Below the pieces are notes generated by a model, which saw only the letters and a list, made by a program, of their open reading frames with translations, was not told the origin of the DNA and searched no databases. A stretch of DNA of 64,000 bases, taken from M3007 sp040397785. GTDB lineage: Bacteria; Bacteroidota; Bacteroidia; Chitinophagales; Saprospiraceae. Numbering within the stretch: position 1 is the first letter of the stretch; every line of letters begins with the position of its first letter. Location of the stretch: positions 1 through 64,000 of the forward strand of contig JBBAVI010000020.1 in NCBI GenBank assembly GCA_040397785.1, written 5' to 3'. The position numbers and the translations under genes were made by a program. Below are positions 34,222-44,300 of this stretch, in pieces.

Positions 34222-34365
34222 GCCACCTATTCCGCAGGACCTCGTAGAGGTCAAACATTTGTAGCTACCAAACGCCCAATCCTTCCTTACGACCCCAGCG
34301 GGGTCGCATCTTTGTAACCAAACGACCACCCATTCCTTACGACTTCGGTGCGGCCGGGCATTTGC
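34222..34365. repeat. Three tandem units of a small hairpin element (about 50-bp period)
   Basis: Hairpins GACCTC-GTA-GAGGTC (34238-34252) and GACCCC-AGC-GGGGTC (34291-34305), and a decayed copy starting GACTTCGGTG (34341), share flanks resembling CCATTCCTTACGAC and CATTTGTA. The stems differ in sequence but keep pairing, so the structure rather than the bases appears conserved. Confidence 0.7.
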
Positions 34366-34598
34366 ATTGGGAATTCACAAAACCAAACATAGGCCAACCC
34401 AACATGTTAAAATCGTTTTTTGCATCATTGGAAACGATCCATCCACTGCCTTTTTGTCAACCAAATTTGGGCATATCCATTCAACTCCTTTTTGTCAACC
34501 ATATTTGGGCATGTCCAAACTAACAACTAACAACTATTCCCCGGGCAAGGTAGAAATTTTGTGAAAAACGGGACGGGTGAAATTTTTGATGTGGGGGC

Positions 34599-34635
34599 GG
34601 GTCGTGTAGGGGCGGGTCGCGACCCGCCCCTACGC
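34599..34635. repeat. 37-bp palindromic repeat, left copy flanking the conflict-type operon
   Basis: It contains a perfect 28-bp palindrome (34606-34633) with centre GGGTCGCGACCC. A second copy at 41275-41311 matches in the same orientation with only two mismatches, which compensate each other in the stem. It resembles REP-type elements. The pair brackets 34860-41140. Confidence 0.85.
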
Positions 34636-34859
34636 ATCAAAAACATTTACATTTGAATAATATGTATATTTGTTTTAAAATTTCGTTGGGGCTACGCCCC
34701 AAACCCCAACTAACAACTCACAACTAAAAACTAACAACTAAAAAAAAGCGCTTCCTTTTGCGCCATGCTGCGCCGTCGGGGTCGTCCCTCCCTCCTCCTT
34801 GCTTGCATTGCCCAAAAGGAGCGATGCTCGATCGATGGCCGGAAGGGACAAAACTACCT

Positions 34860-37800
34860 TCACTGGGAGGAAACGGCAACCCGGAAGCCCAAATAGTCGT
34901 CGCGGTCGCCGGGAAACGTATTGCCGCGAGACGACACGCGGCAACACCGCGGCGCAGGGCCCCAGGAGCCGCCGCGAAGCACGCGGTAAGCGCCCCCCTT
35001 AGGCCCTCCTTGATCCAGCATAGGTTTGCCATCGTCTGCCGAATAATCACCATACCAATCCGAACACCACTCCCACACATTGCCACTCATATCATATAAA
35101 CCCAGCGCATTGGCCTTTTTGGTGGCCACTGCCCGAACGCCACGATCCTTGGTGTTATCACTGTACCAACCCACGGCATTTAAATCGTCACTGCCTGCGT
35201 ATTTAGTAGCTTGTTTTTGTTGGGTGCCCCCACGTGCCGCAAATTCCCATTCCGCTTCGGTGGGCAGGCGAATAATTTCGCCAGTTTTGCGCGACAGCCA
35301 AGCACAAAACGCGATAGCATCCTCCCAGGAAACACCCGTCACCGGGTTATTGGGGTTAGAACGTGCCATACCAATGCGCTTGTATGAATCATCCGTTCCG
35401 GTTTCAATATTGTATTCATTTCCTGCTTCCAGCCATACGGGGTAATGAGATTTTGTTTCATCACAAAAGACCAAATATTGCGCGATGGTTACCTCTGTTT
35501 TGCCCAAATGGAAATTCCCTACAGTCACCTGATGGGCAGGTTTTTCTCCATTAAAACAATCCCCACCTTGTTCGGCTGTGCATCCCATGTAAAAGGTACC
35601 ACCTTGCACATCTCGCATATTGCCTAATATGTCTATGAGAAATGTATCTGATAAGACCAAAGTATAGTACCTATCTAATCTTTCCGATAATGCGTTGAGT
35701 TTTCTAAAATCAGGCCTTGGATTTTTATTTATTACGCAGCCCCCCAAAACAGATTTATTTCGGTAAAATTTAGCAATATACCCTGTTTTTTGGCGGTATC
35801 GGATCTTGTAGCACAAGGCGTTGCTGTCCAACAAGTCTACCGTGCTGCCTGCGGGCACATCTTGCATCAGGGTTGCGCGGTCAAGTGCGTCGCCGCGTTT
35901 TTGGTACACTTCATTGAATTCCGGCTGGCTCAAGGGGCGGTTGCGCATGCCTATGCTGTAATCTACATTGATTATTCGGCGGCATTCGAATGGTTCCCTT
36001 GTGCGCGCGGGCAGGAGGCCTTCGGCTTCCAGGAGGGTTTGGAGGTTGGCGGGGAGGCTTAAGGTGTCGAAATAGAGGCTGTCCGTGAAGGCCAACAAAG
36101 TGCGGTAGGCACTCAGGGCCATTGCAATATCCCCATTGGGGTTCTTGTTGCGCGACAAATAATATTGGCACAAACCATAGCCATGCAACGCATCGGCTTG
36201 TAAGGTAAGTGACCGGTTCGCATTGCCATTGTTGTATAAACGCCAGAATGCATCGCGGGCGACGCGTAAGCTGGTATTGGGTGCGGCACCGCGCAAATAA
36301 AAATTCAGATTTTGCGCAGCGGTATTGTAGCGCAATTGCATGCGGTTCGAATCGGCGAGGGCAAACGGGGGATCGGCCTGTTGTTCGGTATCACTATTTT
36401 TGGCCGCTTGAAGGAAGGCAATGCTCTCGCTCCAACCAGCAGCGCGTTTCAGCAAAGAATCGGCGACTTCAGCGTAGAATTGCCTGCCTTGCCAAAACGC
36501 ATATTGGCGTTCCCTACCCAGGTCATTCCCCAAACGCACAGCCTCCAAATGTCGGATATAGGCGGAATCGGTGGTCATTTCCACCTGTTTTTTAAATACA
36601 TCGGCTTGCGCGGTATTCCGGGCGGCCGCAACACCGTACCACAAAGCGGCAGCGCCCAGCAGGCTACACAGCACAGCCCACCAAAACAAGGGGGTGAAAA
36701 AGGGCTTGGGTGTTGGTTTTTCAATCAGGGATTCAAAGGTTGCATTGGCATCGATGCGGCGTTGCACAATGCCATCGAGTTCGGCATACTGGCTGCCGTT
36801 CAGCAATCCGAGCCGGGCAAGGTCTTTCAATACCTGGCGGTGACTTTCGTTGTTGGGTTCCAGGGCAAACCGGTGGATGGCCAAGCTGCTTTTCCACTCC
36901 AATTCGGCAAAACCATTATGTACTTGTTTTTGTACGGCCTCCAGCTCGGCTTTAGCGGCTAAACGGGCGCTGCGTTCTTCATCTTCACTTAAGCAAGCGA
37001 GCAGGCCCAAGCGCAATGGGTCGTCGGGCGTATTTTCGGCCAACCAGGGAATGCGGGTGAGCAGCAACAATCGGTCGTGGGTAACCGGGATGCCCATATA
37101 CGCTCCAATGGCCACCGTGAGGGCAAAATCGGGCTGCACACTCACGGCCAAGCCGCAAAGCCATTTGAAACTGGCATCATCCTGTAAAAAAGCGCGGTGT
37201 TGTTCGGGCGTTTCCCACAGGCGGGTGCGCGGGTCGAGGGCCGTGCGTTTTTCCCCTAAACGCCGCTCTTGGGTAGTCCAGGGCTCCGGTTCGTAATCTT
37301 CGTTTTCATCCAAAGCATTCAAACCTTCCAAAATACCCTCGGTATCGGCGGGAAACAACTGAAAATGTTGGTGCAGCAACACCTCCCGTGCGTACCAGCC
37401 CGATACGGGTTGTGGGGTAAGGAGTAATCGCCGTTTCCATTGCAGCAAATCGGCCAAAATACCGGTTTTTAGAGCCGTACCGTTCATTTCCATCAAGCCC
37501 TGGCCTGCGCCAATGCACACCAAGCGACAGTCGGCATAATGCTGGTGCAATTGGGTGATGGTGGAAATGACGTGCTGCTCGTTCCAAAAACGCAGGAAAT
37601 CGCCGTTGTGAAAAAACAATTCGATGGGCGCATCCTGGCTTTTGAAAAAACGCGCTAATCGCTCGAACAAACGCCCAGCCTGGTCTTGCTCGGTGCTGCG
37701 CTCCACCAAAAACAGGTAGCGGGAGGGGCTGGTTTGTCGTTTTTCGCTGAGTACGAGGAAACCGCCCGCATCGGCGGTGGCGCGTACCGAAGCCGGAACA

Positions 37801-39041
37801 TCCAATTCCCGGTGTTCCATTTCCACCCGCCGGCGCAGCACATCGGCCATGCGGAAAAAGTCGGGCGGCGTTTTTATTTTTCTTTCCTGGGGCAAATACG
37901 GCACGAAATAAGGCGCCTGGTCATGGATGGGATAATCTTGTTCAAGATCTTCCAAGGCGCGCACGGGGACTTTTTCCCGGCGTTTTTTGCGCCAGCGCAG
38001 CCAAAGCAACAAAGCCGCCCCGAAAAACAGCAATACCGACAGCCAATACCAGGGCAGCAGGCGGTATGCCACGGGTGGACCAGGCTGTTTCAAGGGGGTA
38101 ATGGGCAAAATCGGCAAATTATTGCCCACCTGAAACTGAATAAGCGTATCGGTGTAACAAGCTTGCCGATCGCGGTAGGCCACGCATTTTACATAACCGA
38201 ATGCCGCTTCGCGGAATTGGTAATTGGCATTGTTGGACCAAACGGTGTCTTTTCGGGCAAAAACCCAAAATACCTTGGCTTTTTCGGGAAGTTTTACAGA
38301 AAAACGGTAGGATTGGCCTGCGATCAGGGGCGATTTGGGCAGTTGGAGGCCTTGCAAGGCGGGCGCATCACCACAATGCACGGGAATGGGGAGGGTGTCG
38401 CGCCCGCGCATTCCAGCGTCCATCAACAAAAATACATTTTTTTTGTACCCGGCAGCCGTCCAGTTGAAATGCAGGCCTTTGCCGCTTGCCTGACTTGCAC
38501 CATCAAGCCCGTGGCGAATTTCCCAATACACCGAATCGGGCGCGAGCTCGGTGGTATCGGTTAAATTGAATTGCCAGGCTTGCCCTTCGAATAAACGGCC
38601 CTTGGGCAAAAGGGCGTCTATTTCAATTTTCTTGTAAATACGGTGTTCCGGCTGGAAAAACCGAACCAGCAGCACGATACTGGCGCAAACGATGGCTATG
38701 GCGGGTAACACCCAATCGTATTTTTCCCAGAAATTGGGTGGTGGTGTCTTGGCTTTCGGTTTCAAGCCATTTTCGGCCCATTTATCCGCTTCTAATTGGC
38801 ATTGTTTCCAGAATTCGTCAAAAAACAAATAAAACTGCTTTTGTTCTTCGGCATTGGAGGCAACAAAAGGGGCTAAGCCGTATTTCAGGTCTTGCACATT
38901 TCCCACCCATTCGGCGCCTTTGCGGTCGAGCAGTTGCAATAGTCGCAGCTTGCGTCGGGTGTCCATTTTGAACCCGGCGTCGTGCAACTGTGCAAAAAAC
39001 TGCTCCAGCGGCAAAGGTGGTATAGGCGGCTGTTGGGCCAT
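34860..39041 (-). CDS. Multidomain membrane protein: vWA-like region, SH3-like domain, C-terminal FGE/C-type-lectin domain
   Basis: The protein has 1,393 residues. Visible in order: helical N-terminus (1-100), membrane segment (110-128), two Ig-like beta regions (140-305), second membrane segment (331-349), a basic KKRREK stop-transfer, a vWA-like region (about 440-575: YLFLVERS where a MIDAS DxSxS would stand, then LVCIGAGQG and RLLLTPQPVSGW), third membrane segment (about 781-800), a helical/TPR-like part (810-1010), an SH3-like domain (1018-1100) and an FGE-type domain (1140-1393). True FGE enzymes have Cys two and seven residues after GGSY; here GGSW is followed by GPAPRCC, so the first is Pro, and a binding role is more likely than formylglycine formation. 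It starts 3 bp after the MoxR stop. Membership in the EAD/MoxR/vWA conflict-system class is inferred. Confidence 0.85.
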   Translation of the reverse strand: MAQQPPIPPLPLEQFFAQLHDAGFKMDTRRKLRLLQLLDRKGAEWVGNVQDLKYGLAPFVASNAEEQKQFYLFFDEFWKQCQLEADKWAENGLKPKAKTPPPNFWEKYDWVLPAIAIVCASIVLLVRFFQPEHRIYKKIEIDALLPKGRLFEGQAWQFNLTDTTELAPDSVYWEIRHGLDGASQASGKGLHFNWTAAGYKKNVFLLMDAGMRGRDTLPIPVHCGDAPALQGLQLPKSPLIAGQSYRFSVKLPEKAKVFWVFARKDTVWSNNANYQFREAAFGYVKCVAYRDRQACYTDTLIQFQVGNNLPILPITPLKQPGPPVAYRLLPWYWLSVLLFFGAALLLWLRWRKKRREKVPVRALEDLEQDYPIHDQAPYFVPYLPQERKIKTPPDFFRMADVLRRRVEMEHRELDVPASVRATADAGGFLVLSEKRQTSPSRYLFLVERSTEQDQAGRLFERLARFFKSQDAPIELFFHNGDFLRFWNEQHVISTITQLHQHYADCRLVCIGAGQGLMEMNGTALKTGILADLLQWKRRLLLTPQPVSGWYAREVLLHQHFQLFPADTEGILEGLNALDENEDYEPEPWTTQERRLGEKRTALDPRTRLWETPEQHRAFLQDDASFKWLCGLAVSVQPDFALTVAIGAYMGIPVTHDRLLLLTRIPWLAENTPDDPLRLGLLACLSEDEERSARLAAKAELEAVQKQVHNGFAELEWKSSLAIHRFALEPNNESHRQVLKDLARLGLLNGSQYAELDGIVQRRIDANATFESLIEKPTPKPFFTPLFWWAVLCSLLGAAALWYGVAAARNTAQADVFKKQVEMTTDSAYIRHLEAVRLGNDLGRERQYAFWQGRQFYAEVADSLLKRAAGWSESIAFLQAAKNSDTEQQADPPFALADSNRMQLRYNTAAQNLNFYLRGAAPNTSLRVARDAFWRLYNNGNANRSLTLQADALHGYGLCQYYLSRNKNPNGDIAMALSAYRTLLAFTDSLYFDTLSLPANLQTLLEAEGLLPARTREPFECRRIINVDYSIGMRNRPLSQPEFNEVYQKRGDALDRATLMQDVPAGSTVDLLDSNALCYKIRYRQKTGYIAKFYRNKSVLGGCVINKNPRPDFRKLNALSERLDRYYTLVLSDTFLIDILGNMRDVQGGTFYMGCTAEQGGDCFNGEKPAHQVTVGNFHLGKTEVTIAQYLVFCDETKSHYPVWLEAGNEYNIETGTDDSYKRIGMARSNPNNPVTGVSWEDAIAFCAWLSRKTGEIIRLPTEAEWEFAARGGTQQKQATKYAGSDDLNAVGWYSDNTKDRGVRAVATKKANALGLYDMSGNVWEWCSDWYGDYSADDGKPMLDQGGPKGGAYRVLRGGSWGPAPRCCRVSSRGNTFPGDRDDYLGFRVAVSSQ
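34870..34975 (-). other. Candidate DGR-type variable region at the 3' end of the FGE/lectin domain
   Basis: The C-terminal stretch from RGGSW to LGFRVA (residues about 1356-1389) aligns with the variable repeat of diversity-generating retroelement targets, where AAY codons in a template are randomised. The positions usually variable (after GGSW, before the CR motif, after SR, and before LGFR) carry GGC, CCT, TGT, GGC, AAT, TTT, GAC, GAC, GAC and TAT: nearly all end in C or T, as expected from AAC/AAT. No template repeat or reverse transcriptase lies in the window. Confidence 0.5.
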
Positions 39042-39044
39042 GTT

Positions 39045-39968
39045 TTAGAGTGCAGCGTTTTTTAGCAAATCCTGGATAGCTTCCAGGTCGTCTTTGGTTT
39101 TCACCAAAAAAGAAAGGTTGTATTCGAGCATTTTTCGGCGCTTTTCGGTGTTATTTTCTTCAAAATAGCCGCGTTTGCCCAAAATTTCGAGCCAGGCAAT
39201 CAATTCGGCAGTTGCAGGCGCCTTGCGCACCGATTTTTCGCGGGCAGCCTCAAAAAACTTCAATAAGCGGTCAAATGCCTCGCCCGTGGTAGTGGTGCGT
39301 CCAGCCAAATGTGCTTGTACGATGTTGCGCAGCAATTCCCCCTCCGGAAAGCGGATGTGGAAAAAGGCACAACGGCGCAAAAAGGCGTCGGGCAGGTTTT
39401 TTTCCGAATTGGAGGTAAGGATCACCACGATTTTGGCTTCTGCTCCTTTTTTTGCTTCAAATCCGGGTAATTCCCGGATGCGAAAGCGGTAATTCAGCAG
39501 TTCGTCGAGCAAGTCGTTGGTAAAATCGCGCGGGGCCTTGTCCACCTCGTCGATCAACACTACCGAGTGCAGGGGCTTGGTGGGTAAATCGAGGCCGAAT
39601 TTTTCGGAAAACGCCATTTTAGAAGGATCGGAATAGGCGATGGCCTGTCCAAAAGCTTCGATGCGGATAAACTGTTCGGTTGCTTTAAGTTCCACCTCGG
39701 AATTGCGGCGCAGGTTGGCTTCCTGGAAATGCGACAGGGCATCGTAAGTATAAAACAGGTCGGAAGCTTTCGATACCGTTTTGGTCACGAAACGCAGCAC
39801 TTCCGGGTGAAAAGCGCCCGGGTGTTTTTGGCTCAGGTGGGCGAGTGCCCATTCAGCCATTTCGGTTTTGCCGGTCCCCGGTTCACCGGTGATGAGCAGC
39901 GGCAGGTTCATGTCGTACGCTGCCTCCAAGGCGTAAATTTGTGCGTCGCTGGGTATGTATTTTGCCAT
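39045..39968 (-). CDS. MoxR family AAA+ ATPase
   Basis: The protein has 307 residues. The Walker A motif is GEPGTGKTE (28-36), Walker B is VVLIDEVDKAP (136-146) and sensor 1 is TSNSEKNLPDAFLRRC (with the arginine-finger LRR). MoxR ATPases work as chaperone-like remodelling machines together with vWA proteins. Here the partner would be the vWA-like protein encoded 3 bp downstream. The upstream EAD-iSTAND gene is separated by 35 bp, so the three are one operon. The family assignment is firm; the role in a defence or signalling response is inferred. Confidence 0.92.
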   Translation of the reverse strand: MAKYIPSDAQIYALEAAYDMNLPLLITGEPGTGKTEMAEWALAHLSQKHPGAFHPEVLRFVTKTVSKASDLFYTYDALSHFQEANLRRNSEVELKATEQFIRIEAFGQAIAYSDPSKMAFSEKFGLDLPTKPLHSVVLIDEVDKAPRDFTNDLLDELLNYRFRIRELPGFEAKKGAEAKIVVILTSNSEKNLPDAFLRRCAFFHIRFPEGELLRNIVQAHLAGRTTTTGEAFDRLLKFFEAAREKSVRKAPATAELIAWLEILGKRGYFEENNTEKRRKMLEYNLSFLVKTKDDLEAIQDLLKNAAL

Positions 39969-40003
39969 AATATATCGTTTTTCGGGCGTGCAGCCCGCTT
40001 GAT

Positions 40004-41140
40004 TTATCGATTTTTAAACAGTTGATCGGCCAATACAAAGCCTTTGTTGAACAACAGGATCAATTCGCCTAATTTGGCTTCCACCTCCAGCATATCAAAG
40101 GGTCCTGCTTCCGTGAAATGCTCGTTTGTGAGGTCTTCGGCTTCCAAACCAGGTCCCACCATCGTATCTCGATAAGTGCTGAACCAGCCCGTCACATCAT
40201 TTTTTGTTACGGGCAGCAATTCCTCCATGGTATTGCCGCCACTTTTGCGGTTTTGAATGGCTTCGGCTACTTCCGCGCGCTTTTTGGGGTCATTTTTTTG
40301 GTATTCTACCCCAAAAAAGAAGAAAAATCGCGGCGATTCCGGCGGTAAATCCACCATCAAGTAGGATTTTATAAAGTCTTCTACCAAATCTGGCGTCAGG
40401 TCCTTGTTCCAGTTCGCCACATCCATGGTCAGCAGCACAAATACATTGTCAGTAGGCTTCAGTTCCTTGATGGTTGGACTGGCTAACAGCTGCCGGAGGT
40501 TTTCATTTTGAAACTTCACCGTACCGGGAATGGATGGATAAAATTGGGCAAACAACTCCTTGGCCACCGAAAGCCGGAAAAGGGTTTTGTTTTGGCTCAC
40601 CCTCGGCATGATTTTGCGAAAGGCTACTTTTTTATCTGTTACTATATTTTGCAAGGGGTTGCACAGCATGTCACAGGATTCGTACCCAATACATTCATGC
40701 AGACTTTTAAGCGCCTGCCGGGTATCCCCAAATAAGAAATACAAGAATATCTTCTGATTTTCTGGCGCTTCCAGCAAATCAATCAGGCATTGCTCCCGTT
40801 GGTCAAACCGGTCGCAAGTAAAGGCGTGGTACTCCGGAATGGATTTGTGCCCTGCCATTTTCACCCGCAGGTCGGGGTGCAGGTCTTCTTCCTGGATTTT
40901 ATCGATCAGCCAAAGCAAGGCTTCGTTGGTGGTGTTAAAGGAAACACTTTTGTCTTTAAAATCGATCAGGCCTAAAATGCCCGCGCGGCTATGGCTATTA
41001 TGTTTGCTTTGAATCAGAATCAGGTCGTTGTATCGGTCTGATTTTGAGTGGATTACCTTATCATGCAACAGCCTAAAAACCTGGTCGAGGCGATTATCGC
41101 CCACCAGTATTTTTAAATGTTGTCGGATACGGTCTATCAT
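40004..41140 (-). CDS. EAD-iSTAND protein (effector-associated domain plus inactive STAND-like module)
   Basis: The protein has 378 residues. Residues 1-85 fit an effector-associated domain (EAD11-like), a small helical adaptor: LDQVFRLLHDKVIHSKSDRY ... NEALLWLIDKI. After a linker, HAFTCDRFDQREQ (105-117) matches the CDRxxQ start of inactive-STAND domains, followed by FLFGDTRQALKSL (136-147), a degenerate P-loop that keeps only KS. A hydrophobic RFFFFFGVEYQ strand lies near 285 and a WFSTYRD segment near 325. In described systems EADs recruit effectors by like-with-like binding. It is the first gene of the operon with MoxR and the vWA/FGE protein. Confidence 0.72.
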   Translation of the reverse strand: MIDRIRQHLKILVGDNRLDQVFRLLHDKVIHSKSDRYNDLILIQSKHNSHSRAGILGLIDFKDKSVSFNTTNEALLWLIDKIQEEDLHPDLRVKMAGHKSIPEYHAFTCDRFDQREQCLIDLLEAPENQKIFLYFLFGDTRQALKSLHECIGYESCDMLCNPLQNIVTDKKVAFRKIMPRVSQNKTLFRLSVAKELFAQFYPSIPGTVKFQNENLRQLLASPTIKELKPTDNVFVLLTMDVANWNKDLTPDLVEDFIKSYLMVDLPPESPRFFFFFGVEYQKNDPKKRAEVAEAIQNRKSGGNTMEELLPVTKNDVTGWFSTYRDTMVGPGLEAEDLTNEHFTEAGPFDMLEVEAKLGELILLFNKGFVLADQLFKNR

Positions 41141-41214
41141 TTTAGGTTGGAAAAAACGAATTGTAATTATTTATGAAGCATACCTATATACAAAACAGGG
41201 TATTTTAACACGCA

Positions 41215-41222
41215 CAAATATA
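41215..41222 (-). promoter_or_regulatory. Candidate -7 box for the EAD-iSTAND/MoxR operon
   Basis: On the minus strand the sequence reads TATATTTG, an exact TAnnTTTG match, 75 nt upstream of the start codon at 41140. No TTTG is found at the -33 spacing, so the call rests on the single box and its position. Confidence 0.4.
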
Positions 41223-41274
41223 CGTTTGGGATTGTAAATTTATTGATTGTTTGTATTTGTTTTGTTGATGGGTC

Positions 41275-41390
41275 GGGTCGTGTACGGGCGGGTCGCGACC
41301 CGCCCATACGCGACCCGACCCGCCCGTACGCGCGATCCGACCGCACGGGCCGATCTCGCGCGCACGGGCCGGTCGCGACCGGCCCCTACG
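41275..41390. repeat. REP-like palindrome cluster, right copy flanking the operon
   Basis: 41275-41311 is the second copy of the 37-bp repeat at 34599. It is followed by a partial inverted copy (41312-41330) and another palindrome, GGGCCGGTCGCGACCGGCCC (41367-41386), of the same design with a different stem. The cluster ends right at the stop codon of the PKD-protein gene and may serve as its terminator. Confidence 0.8.
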
Positions 41391-44300
41391 TCACCGGATC
41401 AACGTAACCGATCCCACCCGTTTCCCGCCCCAACTCGTGCCATCCTCAAAAATCGCCCGTTTCACCTCCCAGGTATACACATCCTGCGGCATCAAAACGC
41501 CTTTGTAGCGGCCATCCCAGCCCTTGCCCGGCTGTCCGTTTTGCAGGGCATCGCTGTCCGACGACCACAACAACTGGCCATAACTGGAATAAACGGCTAC
41601 ATTAAATTCGCGCAAACCCACGCCTTTGGGCTGAAACAAAGCCGCATCGCCGTTTTCCAGGCCCGGCGTGAAGGCATTCGGGATAAAGATATGGTGCATC
41701 GCTTCCGGATAAATGGGCAAGAGGGTGTCGTTTGGACAACCATTTTTGCCAAAAACCGTGAGTTTTACCCATTTTATCCCATTGGAATAATAACGATGGG
41801 TGGGGTTTTGTACTTCCGATGAATCGCCATCGCCAAAGGTCCACAACCAGCGCACGGCATCTGTGGATAGGTCGGTGAAGGCAAATTGCCCGGATGGCGG
41901 ATCGGTCGGAATTTCCAAAAAGGAGAAATTGGCACTCGGGCGCGGGTACACCTCGATGATGTTGGGCAGCGTGAGGGTATCGAAACACACCTGGCGGTGG
42001 CTGACGATCAGGGTTGCGCCAAATTTGCCGGCATTGTAAAACGTATGGGTGGTGGCGGGTACGGAAACCGACTGGCCGCCATCGGAAAATATCCAGGTGG
42101 CGTCGGTGTTGTTGTTCGACAGGTTTTCAAAGTTGACGGTCAGTGGTGCGCAGCCTTTTTCGGGGTCCCAGGCGAAATCTGCCACAGGTTGGGCATAGGC
42201 GCTGAGCATTTTTTCGATGGTGTCGCGGCAGCCAAAGGCATTCAGGGCCGTGAGACGTACCGTGTAATCGCCCGCTGCGGTGTAACTGTGCTGCGGATTG
42301 TTGAGGGGCGTTGCGCCGCTGGAATCGCCGAACGTCCATTGATATTCAATCGCATCGGTGCTGTTATTATCAAATTGCACCACGGTGGGCAGGCCGCACA
42401 AGCTTTCTTTTTGCAGGTCAAAATCAGGAACAGGCTTGGGGTGGACGGTGATGTACCGCAAAATGGTGTCGTTGCGGCAACCCAGCTGGTCGATGCCCGT
42501 CAGTTTTACCTCAAATTGTCCCGATTGCAGGTACGTGTGCGTGGGCGCGGGACCCGATAAGGTGTTGCCATCGCCAAAATTCCAGGCGAAATAACTCGGC
42601 GCATTTGATTGGTTCTGGAATTTTACGGTCAGGGGCACGCAACCATCGGGGGTATCAAAACTGAAACGCACATCTGGCAGCGGCAAAATGGTCACCGGAC
42701 TGCTGATGGTGGTTTTGCAGCCATGCGCCGCCGAAACGCCCGTGAGCACCACCATTTTGGTCCCAATACTGTCGTAAACATGGCTGGGGCTGTACAAAAA
42801 CGAGGAATCGCCATCGCCAAAATCCCAAACGATGCCCGAAAGCACATCCGGGGAGGTATTGTTGAATTGCAAGGTATCGTTCAGGCAAAATTGGGCTTTG
42901 AAATCAAAGGAAACCTTCGGCGCTGGATAAACGGTAATCAACGCGGAAGTGCTGTCGAACCCGCAACCATCGGCCGCTTTTTGCACCACCAAAAAGGTAC
43001 CCGGCATCTGAAAGGTATGCTGCGGATTTTTGGTACCGGAAGTATTACCGTCGCCAAAATCCCACGAAATCAGGGCGCCTGGCGTGGCAAAACTCGTAAA
43101 CTGGGCCGTATAAGGCTGACAACCCGACAAATTGGGCACATTGAAAAACGCCCGCACCTCTACCGGACGCACGGTAATATCGTGTTCCAAGGTATCTGCG
43201 CCGCATACATTGGTGGCAATCAGTCGGATGGTATAGGTTTTAAACAAGGTATCGGTGCTATACTCCATCGGTTGCGGAATCGAATCGGTGGACGTTTGGC
43301 CATTACCAAAATCCCAGAAAAAAGCCGTGGGCAAACCCGCGCTGGTGTTGGCAAAAACGATTTTTCCGCCGGTACAAATGGTATCCGTTGCCGTGCCAAA
43401 TACCACAATGGGCAAGGGGCGAACGCGGATAGAATCGGTCCAGGTTTTTTCTGCGCACAGGTTTTTGGCCGTCAGGGTGACGATGTAAAAGGTGTCTTTG
43501 GAGCCGCCAGGCAACAGCAGCGGGGCCGGTGTAAAAGCGGTATCAATGGGCAAATTGCCGATTTTCCAGGCATATTGGGCCTGATATCCGTTGCTTTCGT
43601 TTTGAAAAGAAACGGAAAGCGGCGCGCAACCTTCATTTGCCGAAGGCGTAAAAAAGGCGTTCGGCGGGCGGGTGACAAACACGGTGCGCGTTTTTTCATC
43701 TATACAACCAAATTCGGTGGTGACGCGCAGTTTTACGGTAAACGTGCCGGTATCGCTGTAGGTGTGCGTGGGCGCTTGCAGGCTGGACATTTTGCCATCA
43801 CCGAAATCCCATTCGGAGGCAAATGCGCTTTGGGAGAGGTTTTTAAACTGGATTTCCGAGCCAATGCAGGTATTCAGTGGTGGTTCAAAGTCAGATTGTG
43901 GCAAAGGATGCACGGCCACCACCAGCGAATCGCGGAAACTGCAACCCAGTACAGTATCGGTGATTTGGTAATTGAGCACAAAATTGCCCACACCCGCCAT
44001 GGCAGGATCAAAATTTCCCGCGCTGTTCACCCCTGTTCCGATCCACACCCCGCTCGCAGCAGGGGTCGGACTATTGAGTATAAAAGCCTGGTCGGAAACA
44101 CATTTGGAGACATCATTGCCCGCCTCTATATTGACCGAAACGACCTGAATTTGCGTGGTATCGCGGCGCTCGCAATTGCCGGTTCCTCGAATGTAAATGA
44201 CCGGAAATATGCCCCCTGCCGCTGGATTAAACACGGATCCCGCTACATTTTGGCCTTGCCAGGTGCCGCCCGCAGGTTCGGCCGCAAGCGTGAGTACGCC

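Larger units (their letters stand above)
34074..34859. other. Repeat-rich intergenic region, no gene
   Basis: This 786-bp spacer holds three kinds of repeat described separately (34081-34133, 34222-34365, 34599-34635) and several AACTAACAACT-like words near 34518-34540 and 34708-34740. Short frames here have low-complexity translations and are not convincing. Confidence 0.7.

Noticed and set aside
34724..35086. Minus-strand ORF of 120 codons overlapping the 3' end of the FGE gene in another frame
   Set aside because: It overlaps a clearly coding FGE domain, has an unusual Ala/Arg/Gly-rich composition, and shows no Avd-like (DGR accessory) pattern.
34860..35300. A catalytically active formylglycine-generating enzyme
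   Set aside because: The first catalytic Cys position after GGSW is Pro, and no sulfatase gene is nearby.
36312..38564. Long plus-strand ORFs (216 and 292 codons) opposite the vWA/FGE gene
   Set aside because: They run antisense within a continuous 1,393-codon gene with recognised domains, and their own translations show no domain.
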